Positions 13,277 through 22,833 are shown, numbered from the stretch's first letter. The stretch is 64,000 nt of DNA from Clostridia bacterium (GCA_017549285.1 JAFYVE010000053.1:104894-168893); one strand, 5' to 3'. The notes: generated by a model not told the origin, from the sequence alone. A program made the numbers and translations.

Positions 13277-13308
13277 CGGCTCTGTCAGGATGTATCCGGG
13301 CAGAGCCG
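13277..13308 (+). terminator. probable terminator of rpoBC
   Basis: CGGCTCTG (13277-13284) pairs with CAGAGCCG (13301-13308). It is followed by GAAAATTGTTTT, an imperfect T tract, so some read-through into the str genes is likely. Confidence 0.6.
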
Positions 13309-13363
13309 GAAAATTGTTTTAGGTAAAATATACGAACTTTTAATAAAAAATTTGTAAAAAGTG

Positions 13364-13392
13364 TTGACACGAAGAGCAATTTGATGTAATAT
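13364..13392 (+). promoter_or_regulatory. sigma-A promoter of the rpsL-rpsG-fusA operon
   Basis: Consensus -35 TTGACA (13364-13369), 17-bp spacer, -10 TAATAT (13387-13392). Initiation near 13399 gives a leader of about 130 nt. Confidence 0.8.
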
Positions 13393-13404
13393 ATTAAATT
13401 GTCT

Positions 13405-13440
13405 GGCATAAATTATGCCCGTTGTCGGCATTTTTGTTTT
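13405..13440 (+). promoter_or_regulatory. two mutually exclusive hairpins in the rpsL leader
   Basis: GGCATA (13405-13410) pairs with TATGCC (13414-13419) at the very 5' end of the transcript. The second arm also contains ATGCC (13415-13419), which can instead pair with GGCAT (13427-13431), directly followed by TTTTGTTTT. The competing pairings have the form of an attenuator. The second stem has only 5 bp, so this is a suggestion. Confidence 0.35.
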
Positions 13441-13528
13441 ATCTTACAAAAACGGCTGTTTACAGGGGTTTTTTATTGTATAAAATCCCCTTTAGATAGA
13501 TAAAATAACTAAGATAGGAGGAAACAAC

Positions 13529-13951
13529 TTGCCAACCTTTAATCAGCTCGTTCGTAACGGAAGAAAGGCAGTAGAGAAGAAGTCAAAGTCACCCGCTCTC
13601 GGTAAGGGTCTCAACTCAAACCGCAACGTAATGACTAACCACAATTCTCCTCAGAAGAGAGGCGTTTGTACTGTTGTTAAGACAGATACACCCAAGAAGC
13701 CCAACTCAGCTCTGAGAAAGCTCGCCAGAGTTCGTCTGACAAACGGAATCGAAGTTTCAGCTTACATTCCCGGCGTTGGTCACAATCTTCAGGAACACAG
13801 CGTAGTTCTTATTCGTGGCGGCCGTGTTAAGGACCTTCCCGGTGTGCGTTATCACATCATCAGAGGCGTTCTCGATACACAGGGCGTTAACGGCAGAATG
13901 CAGTCTCGTTCCAAGTACGGAGCAAAAGTTCCGAAAGCAGCTAAGAAGTAA
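13529..13951 (+). CDS. rpsL: 30S ribosomal protein S12
   Basis: 140 residues from a TTG start at 13529 with AGGAGG correctly spaced. It reads [20 protein letters not shown] and has the Firmicutes-type insertion of about 15 residues before SPQKRGVCT, which makes it longer than the 124-residue E. coli protein. The decoding-site segment [11 protein letters not shown] has the Lys residues that mutate in streptomycin resistance in their wild-type form, as does [26 protein letters not shown]. It sits in the small subunit at the decoding centre. First gene of the str operon; rpsG follows after a structured 167-nt gap. Confidence 0.98.
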   Translation: MPTFNQLVRNGRKAVEKKSKSPALGKGLNSNRNVMTNHNSPQKRGVCTVVKTDTPKKPNSALRKLARVRLTNGIEVSAYIPGVGHNLQEHSVVLIRGGRVKDLPGVRYHIIRGVLDTQGVNGRMQSRSKYGAKVPKAAKK

Positions 13952-14017
13952 TTAATTTACCTTAGCAAAAACCTTGAAGCAGACAAATCTTCTTGCAGGC
14001 GAAAGAAAAAACTTTCA

Positions 14018-14056
14018 CCAATGCGAGTTTATATATATTATAAACCTCGTTATTGG
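14018..14056 (+). promoter_or_regulatory. imperfect hairpin between rpsL and rpsG
   Basis: CCAAT (14018-14022), GAG and TTTATA on the 5' side pair with TATAAA, CTC and ATTGG (14052-14056) on the 3' side. It occupies the long rpsL-rpsG gap. In other bacteria this intercistronic region binds S7 for autoregulation; that role is an inference here. Confidence 0.4.
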
Positions 14057-14118
14057 CGCCACGGGAATTTTGTCACTCGAGTACCTATGATATCATTATT
14101 ATGAAGGAGGGAAGCGAA

Positions 14119-14589
14119 GTGCCAAGAAGAGGCAATGTAGCAAAACGTGATGTTTTGCCCGATCCGCTTTACAACTCAAAACTCGTAACACGTCTTATCA
14201 ACAGTGTTATGTACGACGGTAAAAAGGGTGTTGCTCAGAAGATCGTTTACGATGCTTTTGACATCATCAGAGAAAAAACAGGTGAAGAACCCCTTGAGGT
14301 ATTTGCAGCAGCAATGGAGAATGTTATGCCCTTGCTCGAAGTTAAGGCTCGCCGTGTAGGTGGCTCAACTTACCAGGTACCCATGGACGTTCGTCCCGAA
14401 AGAAGACAGACTTTAGGTCTCAGATGGATCACACTTTACGCACGTAACCGTTCTGAAAGAACAATGAAGGAACGTCTTGCAGGTGAAATTATGGATGCTA
14501 AGAACGAACAGGGCTCAGCATTCAAGAAGCGTGAAGATACACACAAGATGGCAGAAGCTAACAAGGCTTTCTCACATTTCCGTTGGTAA
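14119..14589 (+). CDS. rpsG: 30S ribosomal protein S7
   Basis: 156 residues beginning with a GTG at 14119 ([21 protein letters not shown]), preceded by AAGGAGG. An in-frame ATG at 14101 overlaps the ribosome site and longer frames start inside the leader hairpin, so 14119 is preferred; it also gives exactly the family length. Conserved segments include [34 protein letters not shown] and AFSHFRW. S7 initiates assembly of the 30S head by binding the 3' domain of 16S rRNA. fusA follows after 36 nt in the same operon. Confidence 0.97.
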   Translation: MPRRGNVAKRDVLPDPLYNSKLVTRLINSVMYDGKKGVAQKIVYDAFDIIREKTGEEPLEVFAAAMENVMPLLEVKARRVGGSTYQVPMDVRPERRQTLGLRWITLYARNRSERTMKERLAGEIMDAKNEQGSAFKKREDTHKMAEANKAFSHFRW

Positions 14590-14625
14590 TTCCATCGCAT
14601 TCCATTTACATTTTTGGAGGTTAAT

Positions 14626-16725
14626 ATGCCAAGGCAGGTTTCACTTGAATTAACAAGAAACATCGGTATCATGGCTCACATCGATGCCGGTAAGACAACC
14701 ACAACTGAGCGTATTCTGTATTACACAGGTGTTAACCGTAAAGTCGGTGAAACACACGATGGTTCTGCAACAATGGACTGGATGGCACAGGAACAGGAAA
14801 GAGGTATCACAATTACTTCTGCTGCTACCACATGCTTCTGGACAAAGAAGGACGATCCCAAACAGAATAAATACAGAATCAACATCATTGACACTCCGGG
14901 TCACGTTGACTTCACTGTAGAAGTTCAGCGTTCACTCCGTGTTCTTGACGGTTCAGTTACAGTTCTCTGTGCTAAGGGCGGCGTTGAGCCTCAGTCTGAA
15001 ACAGTTTGGCGTCAGGCTGATGATTACAAAGTTCCGAGAATGGTATACGTCAATAAAATGGACATTATGGGTGCAAACTTCTATAATGTTCTTGATATGA
15101 TGAAGGACAGACTTAAATGTAATGCTGTTCCCATCCAGCTCCCCATCGGTGCTGAGTCAGATTTCAAAGGAATTATCGACCTTGTTGAAATGACCGCTGA
15201 CGTTTATTATGACGATATGGGTCTTGATATGCGTGTCGAAGAAATCCCCGCAGATATGCAGGAGATCGCTCAGAAGTATCATGATGAACTCGTTGAAGCT
15301 GTTGCTTCAATGGACGAAGAACTCATGGAAAAATTCTTCGAAGAAGGCGAACTTTCAAAGGAAGAAATCAAGACTTGCATCAGAAAGGCAACAATTGCTA
15401 ATGAAATGGTTCCCGTTGTCTGCGGTACTTCATACCGTAACAAGGGTGTTCAGAAGCTTCTTGATGCTGTTATTGACTATATGCCCGCTCCCACAGACAT
15501 TGAGGACGTTAAGGGTGTAAATCCCGATACAGAAGCTGAGGAAACTCGTCCTTCATCAGACGATGCTCCCTTCTCAGCTCTCGCATTTAAAATCGCAACA
15601 GACCCCTTCGTAGGTAAGCTTTGCTACTTCAGAGTTTACTCAGGTATGGCTGTTGCAGGTACAACTGCATACAACTCAACAAAGGGTAAGAACGAAAGAC
15701 TCGGTCGTATCCTTCAGATGCACGCAAACAACAGACAGGAAATTGATGTTTGTTATGCAGGTGACATCGCTGCTGTTGTCGGTGTTAAGAACACAACAAC
15801 AGGTGATACACTCTGTGACGAAAATCATCCTATCATTCTTGAATCAATGAACTTCCCCGAACCCGTTATCCGTGTTGCTATCGAGCCCAAAACTCGTGCA
15901 GGTCAGGAAAAGATGGGTATCGCTCTTGCAAAACTTGCAGAAGAAGATCCCACATTCAAGTTCTATACAGATCAGGAAACTGGTCAGACAATCATCGCAG
16001 GTATGGGTGAACTTCATCTTGAAATCATCGTAGACAGACTTCTCCGTGAATTCAAGGTTGAAGCTAACGTCGGTAATCCCCAGGTTGCTTACCGTGAAAC
16101 AATCACTAAGGAAGCATCTGTTGATACCAAGTACTCCAAGCAGTCAGGCGGTCACGGTCAGTACGGTCATTGTAAGATGCGTATCGAACCCAACCCCGGC
16201 AAAGGCTTCGAGTTCGTCAGCGAAGTTGTCGGCGGTGCTATTCCCAAGGAATACATTCCCGCTATCGAACAGGGTGTCAGAGGCGCTATGCAGACAGGTG
16301 TTCTCGCAGGTTACAACGTTGTTGACGTTAAGTGCGTAGTATTTGACGGTTCATATCATGAAGTTGACTCTTCAGAAATGGCTTTCAAGATGGTTGGTTC
16401 AATGGCTTTCAAAGAAGCTATGCAGAAAGCAGCTCCCGTTCTTATGGAGCCCATCATGAACATTTCAGTTATCACTCCCGACGATTATATCGGTGATGTT
16501 CTCGGTGATATCACAGCTCGTCGTGGTATGATGAAGAAGATGGAACAGAGAAACGGCGGCGTTCAGCAGATCGATGCTACTGTACCTCTTGCATCAATGT
16601 TCGGTTATGCAACTGACCTTCGTTCAAAGACTCAGGGCCGCGGACAGTACGTAATGGAACCCGGCGTTTATGATCAGGTTCCCAAGTCAATTGCAGATGC
16701 TGTTATCGGCGCAAGAGCAAAATAA
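14626..16725 (+). CDS. fusA: translation elongation factor G
   Basis: 699 residues, starting at the ATG at 14626 ([20 protein letters not shown]) behind TTTGGAGG; an in-frame TTG 12 nt earlier falls at the ribosome site and is rejected. GTPase motifs are [13 protein letters not shown] (P-loop), [11 protein letters not shown] (switch I), DTPGHVDFT (G3) and NKMD (G4). Domain IV-V segments such as [16 protein letters not shown] and [16 protein letters not shown] are intact. It catalyses GTP-driven tRNA-mRNA translocation and ribosome recycling. Nothing unusual in sequence or length. Located between rpsG and tuf in the conserved str order. Confidence 0.98.
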   Translation: MPRQVSLELTRNIGIMAHIDAGKTTTTERILYYTGVNRKVGETHDGSATMDWMAQEQERGITITSAATTCFWTKKDDPKQNKYRINIIDTPGHVDFTVEVQRSLRVLDGSVTVLCAKGGVEPQSETVWRQADDYKVPRMVYVNKMDIMGANFYNVLDMMKDRLKCNAVPIQLPIGAESDFKGIIDLVEMTADVYYDDMGLDMRVEEIPADMQEIAQKYHDELVEAVASMDEELMEKFFEEGELSKEEIKTCIRKATIANEMVPVVCGTSYRNKGVQKLLDAVIDYMPAPTDIEDVKGVNPDTEAEETRPSSDDAPFSALAFKIATDPFVGKLCYFRVYSGMAVAGTTAYNSTKGKNERLGRILQMHANNRQEIDVCYAGDIAAVVGVKNTTTGDTLCDENHPIILESMNFPEPVIRVAIEPKTRAGQEKMGIALAKLAEEDPTFKFYTDQETGQTIIAGMGELHLEIIVDRLLREFKVEANVGNPQVAYRETITKEASVDTKYSKQSGGHGQYGHCKMRIEPNPGKGFEFVSEVVGGAIPKEYIPAIEQGVRGAMQTGVLAGYNVVDVKCVVFDGSYHEVDSSEMAFKMVGSMAFKEAMQKAAPVLMEPIMNISVITPDDYIGDVLGDITARRGMMKKMEQRNGGVQQIDATVPLASMFGYATDLRSKTQGRGQYVMEPGVYDQVPKSIADAVIGARAK

Positions 16726-16744
16726 TATAATTTCGTAAAACTAC

Positions 16745-16773
16745 TTGAAATTATTTTCATTTACTGTTACAAT
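16745..16773 (+). promoter_or_regulatory. separate sigma-A promoter for tuf
   Basis: -35 TTGAAA (16745-16750), 17-bp spacer, -10 TACAAT (16768-16773) in the 92-bp fusA-tuf gap. An extra tuf promoter is a common arrangement and would raise EF-Tu output. Confidence 0.65.
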
Positions 16774-16817
16774 ATAATAGTAAATTTTATTCCCAATTAC
16801 TAAGGAGGAAATTTAAA

Positions 16818-18014
16818 ATGGCAAAAGCTAAGTTCGAAAGAACCAAACCCCATGTAAACATTGGTACTATCGGTCACGTTGACCACGGTAAGACAACTCT
16901 TACAGCAGCTATCACAAAGACTCTCGCTTCTAAGGGTCAGGCTGACTTCATCGATTACGCAAACATCGATAAGGCTCCCGAAGAAAGAGAACGTGGTATC
17001 ACAATCAACACATCACACGTTGAGTACGAGACAGAAACACGTCACTACGCTCACGTTGACTGCCCCGGCCATGCTGACTATATCAAGAACATGATCACAG
17101 GTGCTGCTCAGATGGACGGCGCTATCCTTGTTATCGCTTCAACAGACGGCCCCATGGCTCAGACAAAGGAACATCTCCTTCTTGCTCGTCAGGTTGGCGT
17201 TCCCTACATCATCGTTTTCATGAACAAGGTTGACCAGGTTGACGACGAAGAACTTCTTGAACTCGTTGAAATGGAAATCCGTGAAACACTTGATGAATAC
17301 GAATTCCCCGGCGATGATACACCCATCATCAGAGGTTCAGCTCTCAAGGCTCTTGAAGCAGCTTCAGCAGATGATCCCGCTTGTGCTCCCATCTGGGAAC
17401 TTATGGCAGCTGTTGACAGCTACATTCCCACACCCGACAGAAAGGCTGACCAGCCCTTCCTTATGCCTGTTGAAGACGTTTTCACAATCACAGGCCGTGG
17501 TACTGTTGCAACTGGTAGAGTTGAAAGAGGCCGCATCAACGTTAACGAAGAAGTTGAAATCGTTGGTATCAAGGAAGAAAGCAGAAAGACTGTTTGTACA
17601 GGTCTTGAAATGTTCAGAAAGATGCTCGACTTCGCAGAAGCTGGCGACAACGTAGGCGCTCTTCTTCGTGGTGTTCAGAGAACAGAAATCGAACGTGGTC
17701 AGGTTATCTGTAAGCCCGGTTCAATCAAGCCCCACACAAAGTTCAAGGGTCAGGTTTACGTTCTTACAAAGGATGAAGGTGGCCGTCATACACCTTTCTT
17801 CAACAACTACAGACCTCAGTTCTACTTCAGAACAACAGACGTTACAGGCGTTATCAACCTTCCCGAAGGCACAGAAATGTGTATGCCTGGTGACAACGTT
17901 GTTATGGACGTTGAACTCATCACTCCCATCGCTATCGAACAGGGTCTCCGTTTCGCTATCCGTGAAGGCGGCAGAACAGTTGGTTCAGGCGTTGTTACAG
18001 AAATCAACGAATAA
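16818..18014 (+). CDS. tuf: translation elongation factor Tu
   Basis: 398 residues, ribosome site AAGGAGG. P-loop [10 protein letters not shown], switch [16 protein letters not shown]3 DCPGHADYI and G4 NKVDQVDD are all present. Domain II carries [15 protein letters not shown] and domain [27 protein letters not shown]. It delivers aminoacyl-tRNA to the ribosome. It ends the str operon and is closed by a very strong terminator. Codon use is strongly biased, as expected for a highly expressed gene. Confidence 0.99.
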   Translation: MAKAKFERTKPHVNIGTIGHVDHGKTTLTAAITKTLASKGQADFIDYANIDKAPEERERGITINTSHVEYETETRHYAHVDCPGHADYIKNMITGAAQMDGAILVIASTDGPMAQTKEHLLLARQVGVPYIIVFMNKVDQVDDEELLELVEMEIRETLDEYEFPGDDTPIIRGSALKALEAASADDPACAPIWELMAAVDSYIPTPDRKADQPFLMPVEDVFTITGRGTVATGRVERGRINVNEEVEIVGIKEESRKTVCTGLEMFRKMLDFAEAGDNVGALLRGVQRTEIERGQVICKPGSIKPHTKFKGQVYVLTKDEGGRHTPFFNNYRPQFYFRTTDVTGVINLPEGTEMCMPGDNVVMDVELITPIAIEQGLRFAIREGGRTVGSGVVTEINE

Positions 18015-18039
18015 TTTCGTTAATTAATGTATAATTTAA

Positions 18040-18070
18040 GGGTGTCGACATTGTCGACACCCGTTTTTTT
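18040..18070 (+). terminator. strong terminator after tuf
   Basis: A 10-bp perfect stem, GGGTGTCGAC (18040-18049) with GTCGACACCC (18053-18062), a 3-nt loop, then G and seven T residues. Confidence 0.95.
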
Positions 18071-18082
18071 ATTATTAAGTAA

Positions 18083-18433
18083 TTATATGAAATTCAGCCC
18101 GAAACTTACCTGTAATGCCTGATTGATTTTTGACATTTCAAATTCATCAAGGCTTCCCATTCGTTCACGAAGTCTTTGTTTATCAAGTGTTCTGACCTGT
18201 TCAAGAAGAACTATAGAATCCTTGGCAAGTCCGCATTCATCAGCCTGTACGCTTATATGCGTGGGTAACTGCGTTTTGAACTTTTTGCTTGTTATTGCGG
18301 CGGCAATAACAGTCGGGCTGTATTTGTTGCCTACATCATTCTGAACAATAAGAACGGGTCTGATTCCGCCCTGTTCACTGCCTATTACGGGGCTCAGGTC
18401 TGCATAATATATGTCCCCTCTTCTGACTTCCAT
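18083..18433 (-). CDS. ndoA: EndoA/MazF-type mRNA interferase toxin
   Basis: 116 residues starting MEVRRGDIYYADLSPVIGSEQ, the same length as Bacillus EndoA. Family motifs are RRGDIYYADLSP, GSEQGGIRPVLIVQND, SPTVIAAAIT and GLAKDSIVLLEQVRTLDK. MazF-fold enzymes cut single-stranded RNA at short sequences, using the conserved Arg and Thr residues visible here. A longer in-frame start at 18457 lacks a ribosome site; the ATG at 18433 has GGAG 12 nt upstream. The 90-bp gap before the GH2 gene has no room for the usual antitoxin (EndoAI, CopG/RHH fold), so the toxin appears unpaired locally. It converges on tuf. Confidence 0.9.
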   Translation of the reverse strand: MEVRRGDIYYADLSPVIGSEQGGIRPVLIVQNDVGNKYSPTVIAAAITSKKFKTQLPTHISVQADECGLAKDSIVLLEQVRTLDKQRLRERMGSLDEFEMSKINQALQVSFGLNFI

Positions 18434-18513
18434 TTTTTTATCACGCTCCGTTATCATTTACGCCGGCAATACTATTTTTGCCTGAGATAATAACGAATAT
18501 TCAATTTATCAAA

Positions 18514-18541
18514 AAATATACGGGACTGAAATCAGCCCCGT
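18514..18541 (-). terminator. terminator of the ZIP-GH2 transcript
   Basis: ACGGG-A-CTGA (18520-18529) pairs with TCAG-C-CCCGT (18532-18541), apart from one internal mismatch. On the minus strand it is followed by a U-rich tract. Confidence 0.75.
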
Positions 18542-18546
18542 AATTT

Positions 18547-20838
18547 TTATTTTCTGCTGAAAGTTATCTGTTCATTCAATCCGTCTTTTGTGTATGCAAA
18601 AAGAGTGATTTTGTCGTGAACAGTACCTGCTCTTATGTAAACAATTGCTCTGCCTCTGAATGTTTTTCGGTATTTTTCGCTGTAAGGAGTAAGGTCGGCG
18701 GGATTCCCGTTTTCAATTCCGAGAATCTCAGTATCACCGAGCAACTGATAATAAATTTCTTTATCGTCTGTTGCAGCTGTGTTGCCGTTTTTATCTTTGA
18801 TTTCAACTTCAACGTGAATAATATTGTTGTTTTTATTGAATTCGGTTCTGTCTGCAGTAAGACTTATTTTTTCAGCCTTTTCAGGTGTTGAAAGGTAATC
18901 TTCTGCACCGTCAACAACAGCTGTTAATGTACCTTTTGTGAAAGGAATTTCCCATTTTGCTTTGTAATTTTCACATTTCTTCTTGCCGAGTGATGTGCCG
19001 TTAAGGAAAATCTCTGCTTCAGGGCGGTTAGTGTAACAGCTTACCTGTATTATTGTCCCTTCGTCAGCTGAATAAATAAAATTGTCTGTCCATACATTGG
19101 TTTTATCAGCTTCACCTTCGGAAACTGCAATTTTTACAAAAGGTTCATCACTCCACATAGCTTTTCTGATGAAAAACAGTGGTTTTTCGTAACCGCACAG
19201 ATCAAGCATACCTGCCTGAGAGATTCTTTTCGGCCAACCGACGCATTCACCGAGAAAATCAATACCTGTCCATAAGAACTGACCGCAGATGTATTCATTA
19301 TCTCTTACAGCGTGCCACGCAGGAACATCATGACCGTTTTCACTGCCGAAAATCACTCTGTCAGGGAATCTTTTATGGTCTTCTTCATAAAATCTTTCAC
19401 GGTAATTGTAGCCCGAAACGTCAAGAACATCCGCAAAGCCCGTTCTGGTTGAAAGCTCGGGGAATGAGAGTGCAGAGAGTACGGGACGTGTTGTATCAAC
19501 ATTGTGTGCAATTTCAACAAGCTCTTTTGCAATTGTTGTAAGCCTTGATGCATCAGGTTTTCTGTTGTCATACATTCTTTCATTCTTAGGTTTGCCGTTA
19601 TCGTTGTTGCCGAGTACTTCATCGAAAAGGGGAGTGACATACGGGTCATTCGGGTAGTCAATTTCGTTTCCGATTGACCAGAGAATTACCGACGGGTGAT
19701 TTCTGTCACGCAGAATCATAGCTTCAAGGTCTGCTTTATGCCATAAGGGAAAATCTTCGGCATAACCGTATTTTTTTGGCGGATAAACATTGTGCCCCTG
19801 CCACCATTTGTTCTTTGTACCTTCCCATTCATCAAAAGCTTCGTCCATAACAAGAAGACCGAGCTCATCACAAAGGTCAAGAAGAGTGTTGCAGGGCGGA
19901 TTATGAGCTGTTCTCAGGGCATTACAGCCTGATTCTTTGAACTTTCTGAGTCTTCTTGCCCATATTTCTTTCGGAACTGCGGCACCGAGAGAACCTGCAT
20001 CGTGATGAACGCATACTCCTTTGAGTTTCATATTGATATCGTTGAGGAAAAAACCTTTGTCTGCATCAAAACGTATAGTTCTGATACCGAAAGGAACAGA
20101 AACTGCATCAGTCGGTTTTCCGTCTTTGAAAGCGTGGCATCTGAGAATGTATAAATAAGGTGAATCTGGTGACCAGAGTGATGCATTCTTAACAGCCAAC
20201 TCAGCTGTACCGCAGTTTTTGCCTTCTGTGGCAGTAATATGTAAACCGTCTTTTGTTTCAATTATTAACTCAGTTTCATCGCAGTCAATTGTGCTGTATT
20301 CAACCGTAATAACTGCATCTGTGCCGTTGATTTCTTTTGTTGTAACGAAAATGCTGTTTTCTGCAAAACAGCTCATTTCCGTTATTTCAAGAGTAACATC
20401 TCTGTAGATTCCGCTTCCCGTAAACCAGCGTGAATCAGCAACTTGTTCGTGTTCAACACGTACACTTATCACATTTTCACCTGCACGGATAAATTCCGAT
20501 ATATCGAATGTGAAAGGAGAGTAGCCCGAAGCTCTTCCGCCGATATGATGACTGTTGACATATACCCTTGAATGTTTGTATACGCCGTCGAAATTGAGCC
20601 TTACACGTTTGCCCTCAATATCATCCGGAAGAAAAAAATGTTTTCTGTACCAGCCTGTGCCACCGGGGAGATATCCCGTACCGCTTGCATTTGATTTATC
20701 AAAAGGAAAGCTTACGGACCAGTCATGAGGCAGAGTGACATTCTGCCACGCATCATCGTTATAGCCCATATAATCAGCTTCGGTTGTGTCACCGTAATGG
20801 AATTTCCAGTTATCGTTGATATTGATTATTTTACCCAT
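18547..20838 (-). CDS. glycoside hydrolase family 2 (beta-galactosidase type), cytoplasmic
   Basis: 763 residues beginning MGKIININDNWKFHYGD; the alternative start 21 nt upstream would overlap the ZIP gene. Domain order: N-terminal sugar-binding jelly roll (residues ~5-170, LPHDWS, LPGGTGWYRKHF, GGRASGYSPF), Ig-like domain, then the catalytic TIM barrel from about 260 (LKGVCVHHDAGSLGAA, NALRTAHNPP). Predicted acid/base is Glu392 (WSIGNE) and nucleophile Glu500 (IFGSENG). The rest is a DUF4982/Ig-like C-terminal region. No signal peptide, so it probably hydrolyses imported beta-galactosides or related sugars. It lies 4 nt after a ZIP transporter gene. The same architecture begins the giant protein at 41249. 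Exact substrate is not deducible. Confidence 0.9.
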   Translation of the reverse strand: MGKIININDNWKFHYGDTTEADYMGYNDDAWQNVTLPHDWSVSFPFDKSNASGTGYLPGGTGWYRKHFFLPDDIEGKRVRLNFDGVYKHSRVYVNSHHIGGRASGYSPFTFDISEFIRAGENVISVRVEHEQVADSRWFTGSGIYRDVTLEITEMSCFAENSIFVTTKEINGTDAVITVEYSTIDCDETELIIETKDGLHITATEGKNCGTAELAVKNASLWSPDSPYLYILRCHAFKDGKPTDAVSVPFGIRTIRFDADKGFFLNDINMKLKGVCVHHDAGSLGAAVPKEIWARRLRKFKESGCNALRTAHNPPCNTLLDLCDELGLLVMDEAFDEWEGTKNKWWQGHNVYPPKKYGYAEDFPLWHKADLEAMILRDRNHPSVILWSIGNEIDYPNDPYVTPLFDEVLGNNDNGKPKNERMYDNRKPDASRLTTIAKELVEIAHNVDTTRPVLSALSFPELSTRTGFADVLDVSGYNYRERFYEEDHKRFPDRVIFGSENGHDVPAWHAVRDNEYICGQFLWTGIDFLGECVGWPKRISQAGMLDLCGYEKPLFFIRKAMWSDEPFVKIAVSEGEADKTNVWTDNFIYSADEGTIIQVSCYTNRPEAEIFLNGTSLGKKKCENYKAKWEIPFTKGTLTAVVDGAEDYLSTPEKAEKISLTADRTEFNKNNNIIHVEVEIKDKNGNTAATDDKEIYYQLLGDTEILGIENGNPADLTPYSEKYRKTFRGRAIVYIRAGTVHDKITLFAYTKDGLNEQITFSRK

Positions 20839-20842
20839 AATA

Positions 20843-21595
20843 TCACCCCAGCAAAACATCTGAAACCAGCATCACACAGAATCCTGTGAGAAGTGCGTAA
20901 GTTGCCCCTCTTTCGTTGCCGTGCAGATGTGTTTCAGGTATCATTTCATCACTTATAACATAAAGCATTGTACCGCCTGCAAATGCCAATGCAAACGGAA
21001 GAATTGCAGATGCAATACTTACAGCAAAATAACCTATAAATGTACCTATTACTTCTACAACACCCGTCAGCAGGGCACAGATAAAGGTTTTTCGTGGTTT
21101 TATACCGGCTGCAAGCATCGGACTGATTATAACCATTCCTTCCGGAATGTTCTGTAATGCAATACCGCCTGCAATCATAATTGCCTGAGATGTATCTCCT
21201 GAACCGAAACCGACACCTGCTGCAATTCCTTCAGGAAGATTGTGAATTGCAATTGCCGTAACAAATAACATAACTTTATTAAAATCTGCGTTATTGTGCT
21301 TTTCTGTGTCTTCTCCCATAAGACTGTGAAGATGGGGAACAAGCTTATCAACAAGATTAAGACAAACGGCACCCACAAAAATTCCGGCGATTGTAATAAG
21401 CAGACCGTATTTGCCACCGTATTCAACAGAGGGCAGAATAAGTCCGAGAACAGCCGCAGCAAGCATAACACCTGCTGCAAAAGAAATAACTATGTCGGCA
21501 AATCTGTGCGAAAATTTTTTAAATATAAAACCGATTACGGCACCGATTACCGTAGCTGCGCCCACTCCGGTAGCAGTTAAGATTACAGGAAACAA
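20843..21595 (-). CDS. ZIP family divalent metal transporter (copy 1)
   Basis: 250 residues from a TTG start at 21595, with AGGTGGG upstream. About eight membrane segments. The metal-binding signatures HNLPEGIAAGVGFGSGD (segment IV) and QNIPEGMVII (segment V) are the ZIP/ZupT hallmark, and a His-containing cytoplasmic loop (VPHLHSLMGEDTEKHNN) separates segments III and IV. It would import Zn or other divalent cations. A close paralogue lies at 21988-22740, with a rubredoxin gene between them. It is followed by the GH2 gene after 4 nt, probably on one transcript. Confidence 0.92.
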   Translation of the reverse strand: MFPVILTATGVGAATVIGAVIGFIFKKFSHRFADIVISFAAGVMLAAAVLGLILPSVEYGGKYGLLITIAGIFVGAVCLNLVDKLVPHLHSLMGEDTEKHNNADFNKVMLFVTAIAIHNLPEGIAAGVGFGSGDTSQAIMIAGGIALQNIPEGMVIISPMLAAGIKPRKTFICALLTGVVEVIGTFIGYFAVSIASAILPFALAFAGGTMLYVISDEMIPETHLHGNERGATYALLTGFCVMLVSDVLLG

Positions 21596-21621
21596 AACTT
21601 ATCCCACCTTTTTATAATTAA

Positions 21622-21654
21622 AACAAAATCCCGTTTCGTCAGAACGATACGGGA
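21622..21654 (-). terminator. terminator after the rubredoxin gene
   Basis: TCCCGT and TCGT (21629-21639) pair with ACGA and ACGGGA (21644-21654). U-rich sequence follows on the minus strand (TTTTGTTTT), and a T run also follows on the plus strand. Confidence 0.8.
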
Positions 21655-21661
21655 AGTTTTT

Positions 21662-21820
21662 TTATGAGGCAGGGCTGAATTCTTCTTTTGTCACACCACA
21701 AAGCGGACAGACAAAATCATCGGGTAAATCTTCAAATTTTGTTCCCGGTGCAATTCCCTGAGAGGGGACACCTGTTGCCTCATCATATTCCCAATCGCAT
21801 ACGTTACATAAATATCTCAT
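21662..21820 (-). CDS. rubredoxin
   Basis: 52 residues, [17 protein letters not shown]..., with the two metal-binding knuckles YLCNVCDW and FVCPLCGV supplying four Cys ligands to one iron. The start at 21820 has a perfect AAGGAGG; a longer in-frame start at 21859 would place that ribosome site inside the coding sequence. Rubredoxins carry single electrons at low potential; in strict anaerobes they serve rubrerythrin, superoxide reductase and flavoprotein partners. It stands between two ZIP transporter genes and has its own terminator, so a functional tie to metal uptake is possible but not shown. Confidence 0.96.
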   Translation of the reverse strand: MRYLCNVCDWEYDEATGVPSQGIAPGTKFEDLPDDFVCPLCGVTKEEFSPAS

Positions 21821-21950
21821 TGTGATTGCCTCCTTTGTATAGGTTAGTTTGGTTATCACAAAAGATATTATACGCAGAAAGTGAAAATTTTGTTTATGAA
21901 ATTATTATATTATTAAATAAGAATAAAATCAACAAAAATATATGAACAAT

Positions 21951-21979
21951 AAAAACTGCCCTTACAGGTGTAAGAGCAG
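21951..21979 (-). terminator. terminator of ZIP copy 2
   Basis: CTGC and CTTAC (21956-21965) pair with GTAAG and GCAG (21970-21979) around single unpaired bases. On the minus strand UUUUUAUUGUU follows. Confidence 0.8.
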
Positions 21980-21987
21980 AAGAAATA

Positions 21988-22740
21988 TCAACCTAACAGA
22001 ATATCGGAAACAAGCATCACACAGAAGCCTGCAAGAAGTGCGTAGGTGGCGCCTCTTTCATTGCCGTGGGCGTGAGTTTCGGGGATTATTTCATCACTTA
22101 TAACATAAAGCATTGTGCCTCCTGCAAAAGCAAGACCGAAAGGAAGAACTGCAGTTGAAATACTTACTGCAAAGTAGCCTATGAATGTTCCTATAACTTC
22201 AACAAGACCTGTAAACAGTGCGCATAAGAACGTTTTTCCCGGTTTTACACCTGCTGAAAGCATCGGAGCTATAATAACCATACCTTCGGGAATGTTCTGA
22301 AGAGCGATACCGCCTGCAATAAGGAATGCGTGTGACATATCACCTGAGCCGAAGCCCACACCTGCCGCAATACCTTCGGGAAGGTTATGTATGGCGATTG
22401 CTATTACAAACAGCATAACTTTGTTAAGATGTGAGTTATGATGAACTTCCGTGTCTTCACCTATAAGTTTATGAAGATGAGGAACAAGCTTGTCAAAAAG
22501 GTTAAGGCACACAGCACCCGTGAAAATACCTGCTATTGTAACGATAAGTCCGTATTTTCCGCCTTTTTCAACCGATGGCATAATAAGACCGAAAACTGCC
22601 GCCGCAAGCATAACACCTGCCGCAAATGAAAGTATGATATCAGAAAATTTGTGTGAATATTTTTTAAATATGAAGCCTATCACGGCTCCGAATACCGTTG
22701 CACCGCCAACTCCGATTGCGGTCAAAAAAACAGGTAACAT
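21988..22740 (-). CDS. ZIP family divalent metal transporter (copy 2)
   Basis: 250 residues, MLPVFLTAIGVGGATVFGAV..., identical in length to the copy at 20843-21595 and the same residue at most positions by eye. It has the same HNLPEGIAAGVGFGSGD and QNIPEGMVII motifs, and a loop VPHLHKLIGEDTEVHHN with one more His than copy 1. It has its own promoter and terminator, so the two copies can be expressed separately. The arrangement is a tandem duplication with rubredoxin inserted or trapped between the copies. Different metal preference is possible given the differing His loops, but that is inference. Confidence 0.92.
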   Translation of the reverse strand: MLPVFLTAIGVGGATVFGAVIGFIFKKYSHKFSDIILSFAAGVMLAAAVFGLIMPSVEKGGKYGLIVTIAGIFTGAVCLNLFDKLVPHLHKLIGEDTEVHHNSHLNKVMLFVIAIAIHNLPEGIAAGVGFGSGDMSHAFLIAGGIALQNIPEGMVIIAPMLSAGVKPGKTFLCALFTGLVEVIGTFIGYFAVSISTAVLPFGLAFAGGTMLYVISDEIIPETHAHGNERGATYALLAGFCVMLVSDILLG

Positions 22741-22776
22741 TTATTCACTCTCCCCGTATGATGTTTTCTTTATAAT

Positions 22777-22805
22777 ATTATATATTCAGATAATTGTAAT
22801 TTCAA
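22777..22805 (-). promoter_or_regulatory. sigma-A promoter of ZIP copy 2
   Basis: Minus strand: -35 TTGAAA (22800-22805), 17-bp spacer, -10 TATAAT (22777-22782). Confidence 0.75.
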
Positions 22806-22833
22806 CATAATGAAAGAAAAAATATAATTTTTT

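Noticed and set aside
18434-18546. Promoter for the EndoA toxin
   Set aside because: Candidate -35 TTGATA has only a poor -10 at the right distance, so no call was made.
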